A stretch of 11,083 nucleotides of DNA, taken from NCBI GenBank assembly GCA_031281115.1, contig JAITFV010000221.1:1-11083 (forward strand). The letters are read 5' to 3'. A program made the position numbers and the translations under genes. The stretch is from Oscillospiraceae bacterium (GTDB taxonomy: Bacteria; Bacillota; Clostridia; Oscillospirales; Ruminococcaceae). Below the pieces are notes generated by a model. The model was not told the DNA's origin, did no database searches, and worked only from the letters and a program-made list of their open reading frames with translations. Each line of letters opens with the position of its first letter. The stretch's first letter is position 1. This document shows, one piece after another, positions 5,012 through 10,853 of the stretch.

Positions 5012-5941
5012 ATGCCCATAAACATACCGCAAAACCTTCCTGCTTTTCAAACGCTTTCAGATGAGAACGTCTTTGTTATGTGCGAGGAATTAGCTTTGAA
5101 GCAGGATATCCGCCCGCTCGAGGTCGCAATCGTCAACCTTATGCCGACAAAAATAGAAACCGAAACCCAGCTTTTGCGGTTATTGTCAAATACGCCGCTT
5201 CAGGTCAACGTGACTTTTGTGCGAACCGAAACGCATTTATCGAAAAACATATCGGAAGAGCATTTGTCGATGTTCTACACCACCTTCGATGAAATCAAGG
5301 AAAAGCATTACGACGCGCTGTTCATAACAGGCGCGCCGGTGGAGAAGCTGCCGTTCGAGCAGGTTACATACTGGGAGGAACTCTGCAGAATTATGCAGTG
5401 GTCGAAGAGTCATGCGTATTCTGTGATTCACATCTGCTGGGGAGCGCAGGCGGGGCTTTATTATCACTACGGAATCGAGAAATATCCGCTCGAAAAAAAG
5501 ACATTCGGTATCTTTCCGCAAAAAATCCATGTCGAAAACCATCCGCTTTTCAAAGGTTTCGACGATGTTTTCAACGTTCCGTATTCAATTTACACGGAAA
5601 ACAAAACTGAAGACATAAAAAAACACCCGAAACTGACGCTTCTTGCATCTTCTGAACTTTCGGGAGCATATTTAATTTCTGATAAATCGGGCAGACAAAT
5701 ATTTATTACAGGTCACCCCGAGTATGACCGCGAAACTTTAAAAGGCGAGTATCTGCGCGACAAGGATAAAGGTCTCGATACTGCGCTGCCTTATAATTAT
5801 TTTCCGGACAATGACCCGAACAAGGAACCGGCAAATTCGTGGTTCGCACACGGAAGCCTTATGTATTCAAACTGGCTTAACTTCTGTGTGTATCAGAAGA
5901 TAACGTTCGATATAACGAAAATCGAGCCGTTGGTTATATAG
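5012..5941 (+). CDS. metA: Homoserine O-acetyltransferase (MetA family)
   Basis: This 309-residue cytoplasmic enzyme is a full-length MetA, the homoserine O-acyltransferase that opens methionine biosynthesis by acylating homoserine. Family blocks are present: VNLMPTKIETETQLLRLL (41-58), HICWGAQAGLYYHYGI (140-155) with catalytic Cys142, and FITGHPEYDRE (231-241) with the catalytic His235 and Glu237. The numbering matches E. coli MetA. At position 111, in GAPVE, stands Glu, where succinyl-specific E. coli-type enzymes have Gly. In characterised Bacillus-type MetA this Glu dictates acetyl-CoA use, so the product is predicted to be O-acetylhomoserine despite the common homoserine O-succinyltransferase label. 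An AAGGAGA site precedes the ATG. It has its own promoter, a structured leader and a hairpin after the stop, indicating a monocistronic unit. Confidence 0.96.
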   Translation: MPINIPQNLPAFQTLSDENVFVMCEELALKQDIRPLEVAIVNLMPTKIETETQLLRLLSNTPLQVNVTFVRTETHLSKNISEEHLSMFYTTFDEIKEKHYDALFITGAPVEKLPFEQVTYWEELCRIMQWSKSHAYSVIHICWGAQAGLYYHYGIEKYPLEKKTFGIFPQKIHVENHPLFKGFDDVFNVPYSIYTENKTEDIKKHPKLTLLASSELSGAYLISDKSGRQIFITGHPEYDRETLKGEYLRDKDKGLDTALPYNYFPDNDPNKEPANSWFAHGSLMYSNWLNFCVYQKITFDITKIEPLVI

Positions 5942-5949
5942 TATAGCCG

Positions 5950-5974
5950 GTTAAGCCGCCAAAGGCGGCTTAAC
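5950..5974. terminator. Hairpin between convergent genes
   Basis: A perfect 11-bp GC-rich stem (GTTAAGCCGCC / GGCGGCTTAAC) with an AAA loop lies between the ends of metA and the DUF2225 gene. Neither side has a strong T-tract, so it may act as a weak terminator or transcript-end stabiliser for both. Confidence 0.5.
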
Positions 5975-6013
5975 TTGATTGCATAGCGGGTGGGCAAACG
6001 CTCCCGATTTTTG

Positions 6014-7171
6014 TTATGTTTCGCTCTCGGTTTTTTTAATCTCGCGAATTGATTCAAGCCTGTTCTCCGCCTGACGTTTGAGCGAAGCCGGCGCATCTTT
6101 ATCGGACTTTATCATAAAAAGGAATTGCCGAGCAGCATCATAATCGCCGAGCTTGAAATACAACTCACCGAGCAAACAGCGCACCTGCTGCGTTTGATTA
6201 TCGGATATACGCAGGTTTGAATAAACATAATTGTAGCTTGCTAAAGCTTGCTTTATTGCATACAAATGCATCTTTGAATCTTTGCAGTCTTCGTATAAAC
6301 GGCTGATTTTAAGCCAAAGCCCCGCAGTTGTCAGCTCATGGCTTTCTGCCACAATCGGCGCGCAAAGCAGTGCAAGATAATAACCTATAAAAACAGTATG
6401 CGTGTCTCTGTCGTTCCCTGTTTGAATTACGGTATCGAGTCTGTAAGGTCCGATTTTCGCGTTCACTGCATCGGATTGGCGCTTGGGTGCCTCGCTAAAG
6501 TTCGTGGTTTCCGCGCTGTAAAGGCAGTTAGGACAGGTAATAATGTTATAATAGAGCGGTTCAACGTCTTTATATCTCACCCGCATATCGGCATCATTCC
6601 CGATTCTGCGGAGTTTTGATGAAAGTATGTAATGAGTTTCAAACTTGCGACCGCAAAGCGGGCATGCAGTTTTATTAAGGCAGATAATATCAGTTTGATT
6701 GTGAGTCAGCGGCAGAGTATACTTGTCGGTGTGACCTTCCGGGAACAATGTACTTTTCTTGAAGCCGGCTCCGCCCTGCCCTGCGCCTTCTTTGGGCTGC
6801 TGCCGCTCGTATTTATCAAGTGCGGCTGCGGTCTCCGCGAGACGCTTATAAATTTGCTCAACAATCGAAAATGCCGCATCGGGATATTTTGTGAAGAATT
6901 CTTTTATATTATTCCGCGTAACAGAAAGCGCAAGTACATCGGTCAGCGCAACTAAAGCTTCATCATGTTCCTTGTTCAAAAACAACGACTGCTCACATGC
7001 GAAACTCCCCTGCCCTACTGACTTTACGAAAACCTCGTTGGTCATTTTATAGTTTTTATAAACACCCGCGCTCCCCTGAAGCACAACAATCATCTGCTTC
7101 AGTGAATTTTCCGAAACGATTACAGAACCGAACGGAAATTGCTGCGGGGCGAGTGAGCTTGAATTTTCCAT
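6014..7171 (-). CDS. cNMP-binding-fold / DUF2225 zinc-ribbon protein with TPR-like C-terminus
   Basis: This 385-residue protein shows three regions. Residues 10-115 look like a Crp/cNMP-binding jelly roll (IVVLQGSAGVYK, then VKSVGQGSFACEQSLF, then the VEQIYKRLAE hinge helix). The usual phosphate-binding FGE..R-A signature is degraded (GSFACE, no Arg), so it may not bind cNMP. Residues 168-245 match DUF2225: two zinc-knuckle pairs, CPLC (Cys170, Cys173) and CPNC (Cys213, Cys216), with FETHYILSSKLRR and RYKDVEPLYYNIITCPNC. Residues 265-375 are helical and TPR-like (WLKISRLYED, GELYFKLGDYDAARQFL). There is no HTH. AGGAGG precedes the ATG by about 10 nt. It starts 32 nt after the lyase stop codon, so the two are probably one operon. 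The role is unknown; a ligand- or redox-responsive adaptor is a guess. Confidence 0.82.
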   Translation of the reverse strand: MENSSSLAPQQFPFGSVIVSENSLKQMIVVLQGSAGVYKNYKMTNEVFVKSVGQGSFACEQSLFLNKEHDEALVALTDVLALSVTRNNIKEFFTKYPDAAFSIVEQIYKRLAETAAALDKYERQQPKEGAGQGGAGFKKSTLFPEGHTDKYTLPLTHNQTDIICLNKTACPLCGRKFETHYILSSKLRRIGNDADMRVRYKDVEPLYYNIITCPNCLYSAETTNFSEAPKRQSDAVNAKIGPYRLDTVIQTGNDRDTHTVFIGYYLALLCAPIVAESHELTTAGLWLKISRLYEDCKDSKMHLYAIKQALASYNYVYSNLRISDNQTQQVRCLLGELYFKLGDYDAARQFLFMIKSDKDAPASLKRQAENRLESIREIKKTESET

Positions 7172-7203
7172 AATAATAAATCCTCCTGCTTAGTGCAAAT
7201 TTA

Positions 7204-8652
7204 TTACAAACTATCCCCGAAATCCGCGCGGAATTTTTTAGCGAGTTCAATATGCCAGTTTCCAATCGGCTTTAATCTGCCGAAGAAGAAACGCAGAACC
7301 CGCGGCTCTTCCACGAATTCAAGCCCGCCTATAAGTTTCCGATTTTCGTAAAGCCAGCTGATTCTGTCGGCTGTATACTTCACTTGTGATAACGTAAATA
7401 CGCGCCTCGGAACGGCAAGCCGCGCAAGCTCCATCTCCGCGAAACGTTCGCTTCCGTCTGCGTTGCGCTGTTCGCTCATTGTGCCGCGCTCCATGTTGCG
7501 TACGCCGCTCGCAATGTAAATCGCGGCAGTCAGCGCACCGGCGCGGTATTCATTCTGCGGGAGATGCTCGCAAATCGCCGTAGCATCAACATGACAGCCG
7601 AGACCTCCCGGCGGCGTTACAACGGGGACGCCCTTTTTTATAAGCTCATTGCAAAGCGCTTCGACGATAATAGGTGTTTGATTAACCACGTCAAAGTCCA
7701 TGGTTTCCTGCAAACCCACAGCAAGCGCTTCCATCTCACGCACCGACATACCGCCGTAAGTCAGGAAACCTTCGTAAAGCGGGATTAATTCCCGCAATCT
7801 GAGATACATATCATCGTCATTTACAAGAATTCCGCCGCCGCGCGCCGAACCTAATTTCCGAGCAGAAAAGTAGATAATATCCATCATCGAAGCGATTTCG
7901 CGGCAGATTGCTTTTATATCAATATCTTTATATTTTTCATCGCGTACTTTTATAAAGTATAAATTATCGCCCAAAAGACTGGCGTCATACACTAACGGTA
8001 TGCCGGCATTGCGGCAAATATTAGAAACCTCGCGCATATTATTCATAGAAACCGGCTGTCCACCTATTAAGTTTGTGCCTGCTTCAATTCTGACGAATGC
8101 GATTTTTTCTTTTCCGAGGTTTTTAATTAAATTATTGAGTTTATCTATATTTAAGTCGCCTTTGAAAGGCAAACTGCTTTCAATTTTCAAGCCCTCGTCA
8201 ATCACGATTTCTTCCACAATCCCGCCGAGCAGGGTTATATGCGCCTTGGTCGTCGTGAAGTGGTAATTCATGATTGTTGTAAGCCCGGGTTTTACGAGGA
8301 TTTTTGCAAGCAAATGCTCACAGGCGCGCCCCTGATGCGCGGGCAGGAAATGCTTCATCCCGAAAATATCCTGCAATACCGCTTCCAAGCGGTAAAAAGT
8401 TTCAGAACCTGCATAGCTGTCGTCTGCGCGCATCATTGCCGCATATTGGTCCTGACTCATCGCGTTTACGCCGCTGTCGGTCAGCTGGTCTAAAAATACA
8501 TCGCGGTTTCTCAGCAGAAAGGTATTGAACCCGGCTTCCTCAATCGCTCTTATGCGCTCTTCAACCGGCAAAAGATTTATTTTCTGCACCATGCGTACCT
8601 TGTGCATTTCGAGCGGGATATTTTCACCCGACATAAACTTTACTTTAGACAT
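7204..8652 (-). CDS. PLP-dependent beta-eliminating lyase (tyrosine phenol-lyase/tryptophanase family)
   Basis: This 482-residue fold-type I PLP enzyme aligns throughout with tyrosine phenol-lyase (TPL) and tryptophanase, which split Tyr or Trp to phenol or indole plus pyruvate and ammonia. Conserved features: LTDSGVNAMS (58-66), Tyr80 in SYAGSE, HQGR (106-109), HFTTTKAH (131-138), NLIGGQPVS (194-202), Asp223 in YDAS, Schiff-base Lys266 in SARK, GVRNMERG (383-390) and the carboxylate-binding Arg411 in ARLAVPRR. Thr at 133-135 and Arg389 resemble TPL rather than tryptophanase (Asp, Val). But the Arg after YDA(T/S), which contacts PLP in TPL, is Leu226, the SGKKD/SAKKD lysine pair is SARKL, and the chain is about 25 residues longer than TPL. 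Substrate therefore uncertain. AAAGGAGA precedes the ATG. It is transcribed from a consensus promoter through a hairpin-bearing leader, with the DUF2225 gene downstream. Confidence 0.88.
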   Translation of the reverse strand: MSKVKFMSGENIPLEMHKVRMVQKINLLPVEERIRAIEEAGFNTFLLRNRDVFLDQLTDSGVNAMSQDQYAAMMRADDSYAGSETFYRLEAVLQDIFGMKHFLPAHQGRACEHLLAKILVKPGLTTIMNYHFTTTKAHITLLGGIVEEIVIDEGLKIESSLPFKGDLNIDKLNNLIKNLGKEKIAFVRIEAGTNLIGGQPVSMNNMREVSNICRNAGIPLVYDASLLGDNLYFIKVRDEKYKDIDIKAICREIASMMDIIYFSARKLGSARGGGILVNDDDMYLRLRELIPLYEGFLTYGGMSVREMEALAVGLQETMDFDVVNQTPIIVEALCNELIKKGVPVVTPPGGLGCHVDATAICEHLPQNEYRAGALTAAIYIASGVRNMERGTMSEQRNADGSERFAEMELARLAVPRRVFTLSQVKYTADRISWLYENRKLIGGLEFVEEPRVLRFFFGRLKPIGNWHIELAKKFRADFGDSL

Positions 8653-8687
8653 AACTATTCTCCTTTATTTTGTTCGCTTATTTTAAA

Positions 8688-8718
8688 GTCCCCGAGCAAG
8701 CTTGACTTACTCGGGGAC
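8688..8718 (-). promoter_or_regulatory. Leader hairpin (possible attenuator) of the lyase operon
   Basis: GTCCCCGAG and CTCGGGGAC form a perfect 9-bp stem around a 13-nt loop, followed on the minus strand by TTTAAAAT. It lies between the lyase promoter and its ribosome binding site. The T-tract is short, so termination is uncertain; it could also serve as terminator for the upstream 199-residue gene. Confidence 0.55.
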
Positions 8719-8765
8719 GAGAGTTATTTTAATTTAGGCATTTCTCCGTCATAGCTTCTTTAAGA

Positions 8766-8794
8766 ATTATATACTAAACGAGAAAAAATGTCAA
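8766..8794 (-). promoter_or_regulatory. Perfect-consensus promoter of the lyase operon
   Basis: On the minus strand TTGACA (8789-8794), a 17-bp spacer and TATAAT (8766-8771) match both hexamers exactly. It starts a few bases after the stop codon of the upstream gene. The leader to the lyase ATG is about 107 nt. Confidence 0.92.
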
Positions 8795-8799
8795 TAGAT

Positions 8800-9399
8800 T
8801 TAACAAATATTTATTTCGGGTGCAGAAACAGCAGCGGTACCGCTGAAATCAAATGAAGCCGAACCCGCCATTACCGTAATATTCACTCCCCTGCCGGCGC
8901 CGCTTCTGTCACCGCCATCCCCGTCTTTAAGCTCGCTCGCATAATCTTCGGGGTCTTCCTTGAATCTTCTCATCATCCATGCATTCAGGTGCAAATTCGG
9001 GTAATGCTCGTAAAGAAACTTATCGTCCCGTAATGGAACATTATCGCCGTTTTGAATCCGGCTCGCGATTCGCAGGCATTTTGCCAAGGCGAATACGGTA
9101 TTGCTCTTGATTTTTGTGTTTTCGAGTTCACGATAAAGCATTGCAAACGCTCGTTCTGTGTTGTCGGCATCTCTTTGCCGACAGCTTTTGGGAACGTTTT
9201 CAAAACTGTCCGTATTTCTGCTTGCGGCTAACTGATGCCGCTCCCTACCCCCCGATTCCACACGCTCTCCGGCGACAGAGGCGGCAGTATTGGCAGAATT
9301 TGCCCTGTTGTTCATCGTGCGGGCGTAAAATGTCGCTTCTCTCTTTTGATTTTGCGTTTTTGTAAACATCGAAGTCATCGGGGCAAGTGATTTCATCAT
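8800..9399 (-). CDS. Hypothetical protein, 199 residues, unrecognised
   Basis: I do not recognise this protein. The ATG at 9399 is chosen because AAAGGAGG lies about 8 nt before it; a TTG two codons upstream is too close to the site. Residues 1-80 are polar and probably disordered (Asn/Ala/Arg/Ser-rich, with GERVESGGRERHQLAASRN). Residues 81-150 look folded and helical, ending in an aromatic, basic stretch: RAFAMLYRELENTKIKSN, FALAKCLRIASRIQNG, PLRDDKFLYEHYPNLHLNAW, MMRRFKEDPEDY. After a Gly/Asp-rich linker (160-171) comes a beta-like segment, VNITVMAGSASFDFSG, and a final Cys. There is no signal peptide or membrane segment. It is a single gene on the minus strand, with the lyase promoter directly after its stop codon and a MITE-like element upstream. 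Good ribosome binding and codon use like its neighbours argue that it is real. Confidence 0.65.
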   Translation of the reverse strand: MMKSLAPMTSMFTKTQNQKREATFYARTMNNRANSANTAASVAGERVESGGRERHQLAASRNTDSFENVPKSCRQRDADNTERAFAMLYRELENTKIKSNTVFALAKCLRIASRIQNGDNVPLRDDKFLYEHYPNLHLNAWMMRRFKEDPEDYASELKDGDGGDRSGAGRGVNITVMAGSASFDFSGTAAVSAPEINIC

Positions 9400-9509
9400 T
9401 GGCAAATCCTCCTTTCTGCCGATTTATATAAAATAATCATTCTTAATTAATATCGGAAATTCTTTCCAAAACTTTAGCAGTAAATAAATATTTTCCCACG
9501 AAAAACAAA

Positions 9510-9670
9510 TATTACCCCTGCACCAAACAGCAGACAAATTTTAATGCAGAATTTTTGGTGTAAGACAAGGAAAAAAGCGCAAGAATACTTTATGTATTCT
9601 GAGCATTTTTGACGAAGCATGGTAATAAAAGGACAAGCTAAAATGTCTATTGTTTGGTGCAGGGGTAATA
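9510..9670. mobile_element. MITE-like element with 27-bp terminal inverted repeats
   Basis: The ends 9510-9536 and 9644-9670 are inverted repeats of 27 bp with two mismatches; the outer 20 bp, TATTACCCCTGCACCAAACA, are perfect. The 161-bp element is too short to encode a transposase. Inside is a 7-bp stem AGAATAC/GTATTCT (9582-9600). A TA dinucleotide is found at each outer end, consistent with TA target duplication as in IS630/Tc1-mariner-type elements, though TA could simply belong to the repeats. It ends 12 bp before the conserved start codon of the TauE/SafE gene. Confidence 0.8.
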
Positions 9671-10047
9671 CTATCTTTTATATGAAAGATTTTATTAAGA
9701 AGCATGCAAAAATTCTGACCGGCGCGCTTTGCGGTTTGCTGAACGGCTTATTCGGGTCGGGCGGAGGCGTAGTCGCCGTGCCTATGCTGCGGTTTTTCGG
9801 GCTTGAAGCCCGAAAAAGCCACGCGACCTCCGTGGCTGTAATTTTCTTTTTGTCAATTATATCGGTAATCGCGTACAGTTTGCGCGGCAGTCTTGAATGG
9901 CAGACTGCACTTTCTTACATTCCCTGGGGAATCGCGGGGGCGGTTTTAGGCTCGCTGCTGCTAAAGAAAGTCCCGAATTCCCTGCTTCGCAGGATTTTCG
10001 GGGTTGTAGTGCTTGCTTCGTCTGTGAGGATTTTGTTTTTTCAGTGA
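9643..10047 (+). CDS. TauE/SafE family permease, N-terminal half-size subunit
   Basis: This half-size member of the TauE/SafE (sulfite/sulfonate exporter, DUF81) family has about four membrane segments and the conserved NGLFGSGGGVVAVPML motif in its first hydrophobic stretch. Family members usually start just before KILTGALCGLLNG, which suggests ATG 9682 (121 residues), but that codon lacks a ribosome binding site. ATG 9643 (134 residues) has AAAAGGA about 9 nt upstream and lies inside the MITE; the extra residues MSIVWCRGNTIFY are encoded mostly by the element's right end. I list 9643 as the better initiation site and treat the extension as insertion-derived. A still longer frame from 9619 has no site. 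The second half-size gene follows after 19 nt, and the two products probably assemble into one pseudo-symmetric transporter for an organosulfur or other small anion. Confidence 0.85.
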   Translation: MSIVWCRGNTIFYMKDFIKKHAKILTGALCGLLNGLFGSGGGVVAVPMLRFFGLEARKSHATSVAVIFFLSIISVIAYSLRGSLEWQTALSYIPWGIAGAVLGSLLLKKVPNSLLRRIFGVVVLASSVRILFFQ

Positions 10048-10066
10048 AGATGGGGGTTAGTAAAAT

Positions 10067-10441
10067 ATGAGTATTATTTGGACTGCGGTTGCGGGATTTC
10101 TGACGGGAGTAACGGCTTCAATGGGGCTTGGCGGTGGATTTGTGCTGATTATTTATCTGACGGTTTTCGCGGGGACCGCTCAAGTCGCGGCGGGCGGAAT
10201 AAATCTGCTGTTCTTTCTGCCGATTGCGCTTATTTCAATGTTTATTCACACGAAAAACAAACTGATTGAATGGAAGCTTGTTGCACCGATTTGCATTGCG
10301 GGTATTGCAGGTGTTGCCGGCGGCGTATTGCTTTTAAGTATTGTAGACGAGGATGTGCTGCAGAAACTTTTCGCAGGGTTGCTTGTTTTTGTGGGGTTGC
10401 GGGAAATTTTTCATAAGAAAGTTGTTGAAAAAGAACCTTAG
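10067..10441 (+). CDS. TauE/SafE family permease, C-terminal half-size subunit
   Basis: This 124-residue membrane protein corresponds to the second half of a full-length TauE/SafE permease. It has about four transmembrane segments: residues 5-30 with the GVTASMGLGGGFVLI motif, 38-58, 72-90 and 98-115, and a short basic C-terminus. The motif mirrors NGLFGSGGG in the partner gene, as expected from the internal duplication of the family. A GGGGG-type ribosome binding site precedes the ATG. It is translated 19 nt after the first half and is surely cotranscribed. Such paired half-length genes are familiar in Clostridia. The last codons overlap a candidate promoter reading towards pfk. Substrate cannot be told from sequence; sulfite, sulfoacetate and related anions are family examples. 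Confidence 0.86.
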   Translation: MSIIWTAVAGFLTGVTASMGLGGGFVLIIYLTVFAGTAQVAAGGINLLFFLPIALISMFIHTKNKLIEWKLVAPICIAGIAGVAGGVLLLSIVDEDVLQKLFAGLLVFVGLREIFHKKVVEKEP

Positions 10442-10453
10442 CTATGCTATACT
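10425..10453 (+). promoter_or_regulatory. Candidate promoter reading towards pfk
   Basis: TTGAAA (10425-10430), 17 bp and TATACT (10448-10453), each 5 of 6 consensus bases, overlap the end of the preceding permease gene. If used, pfk would have a leader of roughly 390 nt. Confidence 0.6.
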
Positions 10454-10492
10454 GATAATTAATACCAAGCTCTTTTAGAGTTGGCTATGTTA

Positions 10493-10535
10493 AGCGAAAA
10501 TTTAGATTGGATTCATTCCAATCTAAATTTAACTA
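10493..10535 (+). repeat. 43-bp dispersed palindromic repeat, copy 2 (upstream of pfk)
   Basis: Identical over 43 bp to 4939-4981, with a perfect 14-bp stem and TTCAT loop (10498-10530). Sequence on both sides differs from copy 1, so the repeat unit ends sharply. Confidence 0.95.
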
Positions 10536-10740
10536 TTACTCCGCAACGAAACTCATGCGCCTCACGGCAAAGCCGCTCGGGAGTTTCGTTGCTCAAAACG
10601 TGCTTGTTTCTCGTCTGCCTGCGGCAGACAACCGAAACAAGTGCACAATATTAATCCTAAAAAACGCAAGCGTTTTATTGCGGATTAATAATTATATAGA
10701 TACAAAATGTAGGGAACGACGCCCCCGGCGTTCCGAAAAA
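10536..10740 (+). repeat. Tandem series of nested hairpins upstream of pfk
   Basis: Four consecutive inverted repeats fill this gene-free stretch. A: 12-bp outer stem 10543-10554/10581-10592 with inner CGGC/GCCG. B: 8-bp outer stem 10603-10610/10634-10641 with inner GTCTGCC/GGCAGAC. C: 9-bp outer stem 10649-10657/10682-10690 with inner AAAACGC/GCGTTTT. D: GGAACG/CGTTCC at 10713-10718/10729-10734. A, B and C share an outer stem, unpaired internal segments and an inner stem. From 10741 to 10853 I see only the pfk ribosome binding site. Confidence 0.75.
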
Positions 10741-10853
10741 AACGGCAAATTAATCTGATTACGGCTATGCCTGATGTTTGCAAATCAATACATATGTCTA
10801 GCAGCGCGTTGGAGTTAAACAACTATCAACAACATAAAGGACGGATAAAATTT

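Noticed and set aside
6338..6955. Plus-strand open frames opposite the DUF2225 gene
   Set aside because: They are antisense shadows; the minus-strand gene has zinc-ribbon motifs, an RBS and an operon context.
8729..8752. Seven-codon reading frame (MTEKCLN) in the lyase leader, considered as a TnaC-like leader peptide
   Set aside because: It lacks Trp and Tyr, has only a poor ribosome binding site, and very short frames occur by chance.
9619..9642. Earlier ATG at 9619 for the first TauE/SafE gene
   Set aside because: It has no usable ribosome binding site and lies deeper in the MITE; ATG 9643 has one and ATG 9682 matches family starts.
10493..10740. CRISPR array
   Set aside because: The inverted repeats before pfk differ from one another; there are no evenly spaced identical direct repeats with unique spacers.
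10507..10758. 83-codon open frame upstream of pfk
   Set aside because: It starts inside the palindromic repeat and runs through four hairpins; its translation has no domain-like character and there is no RBS.
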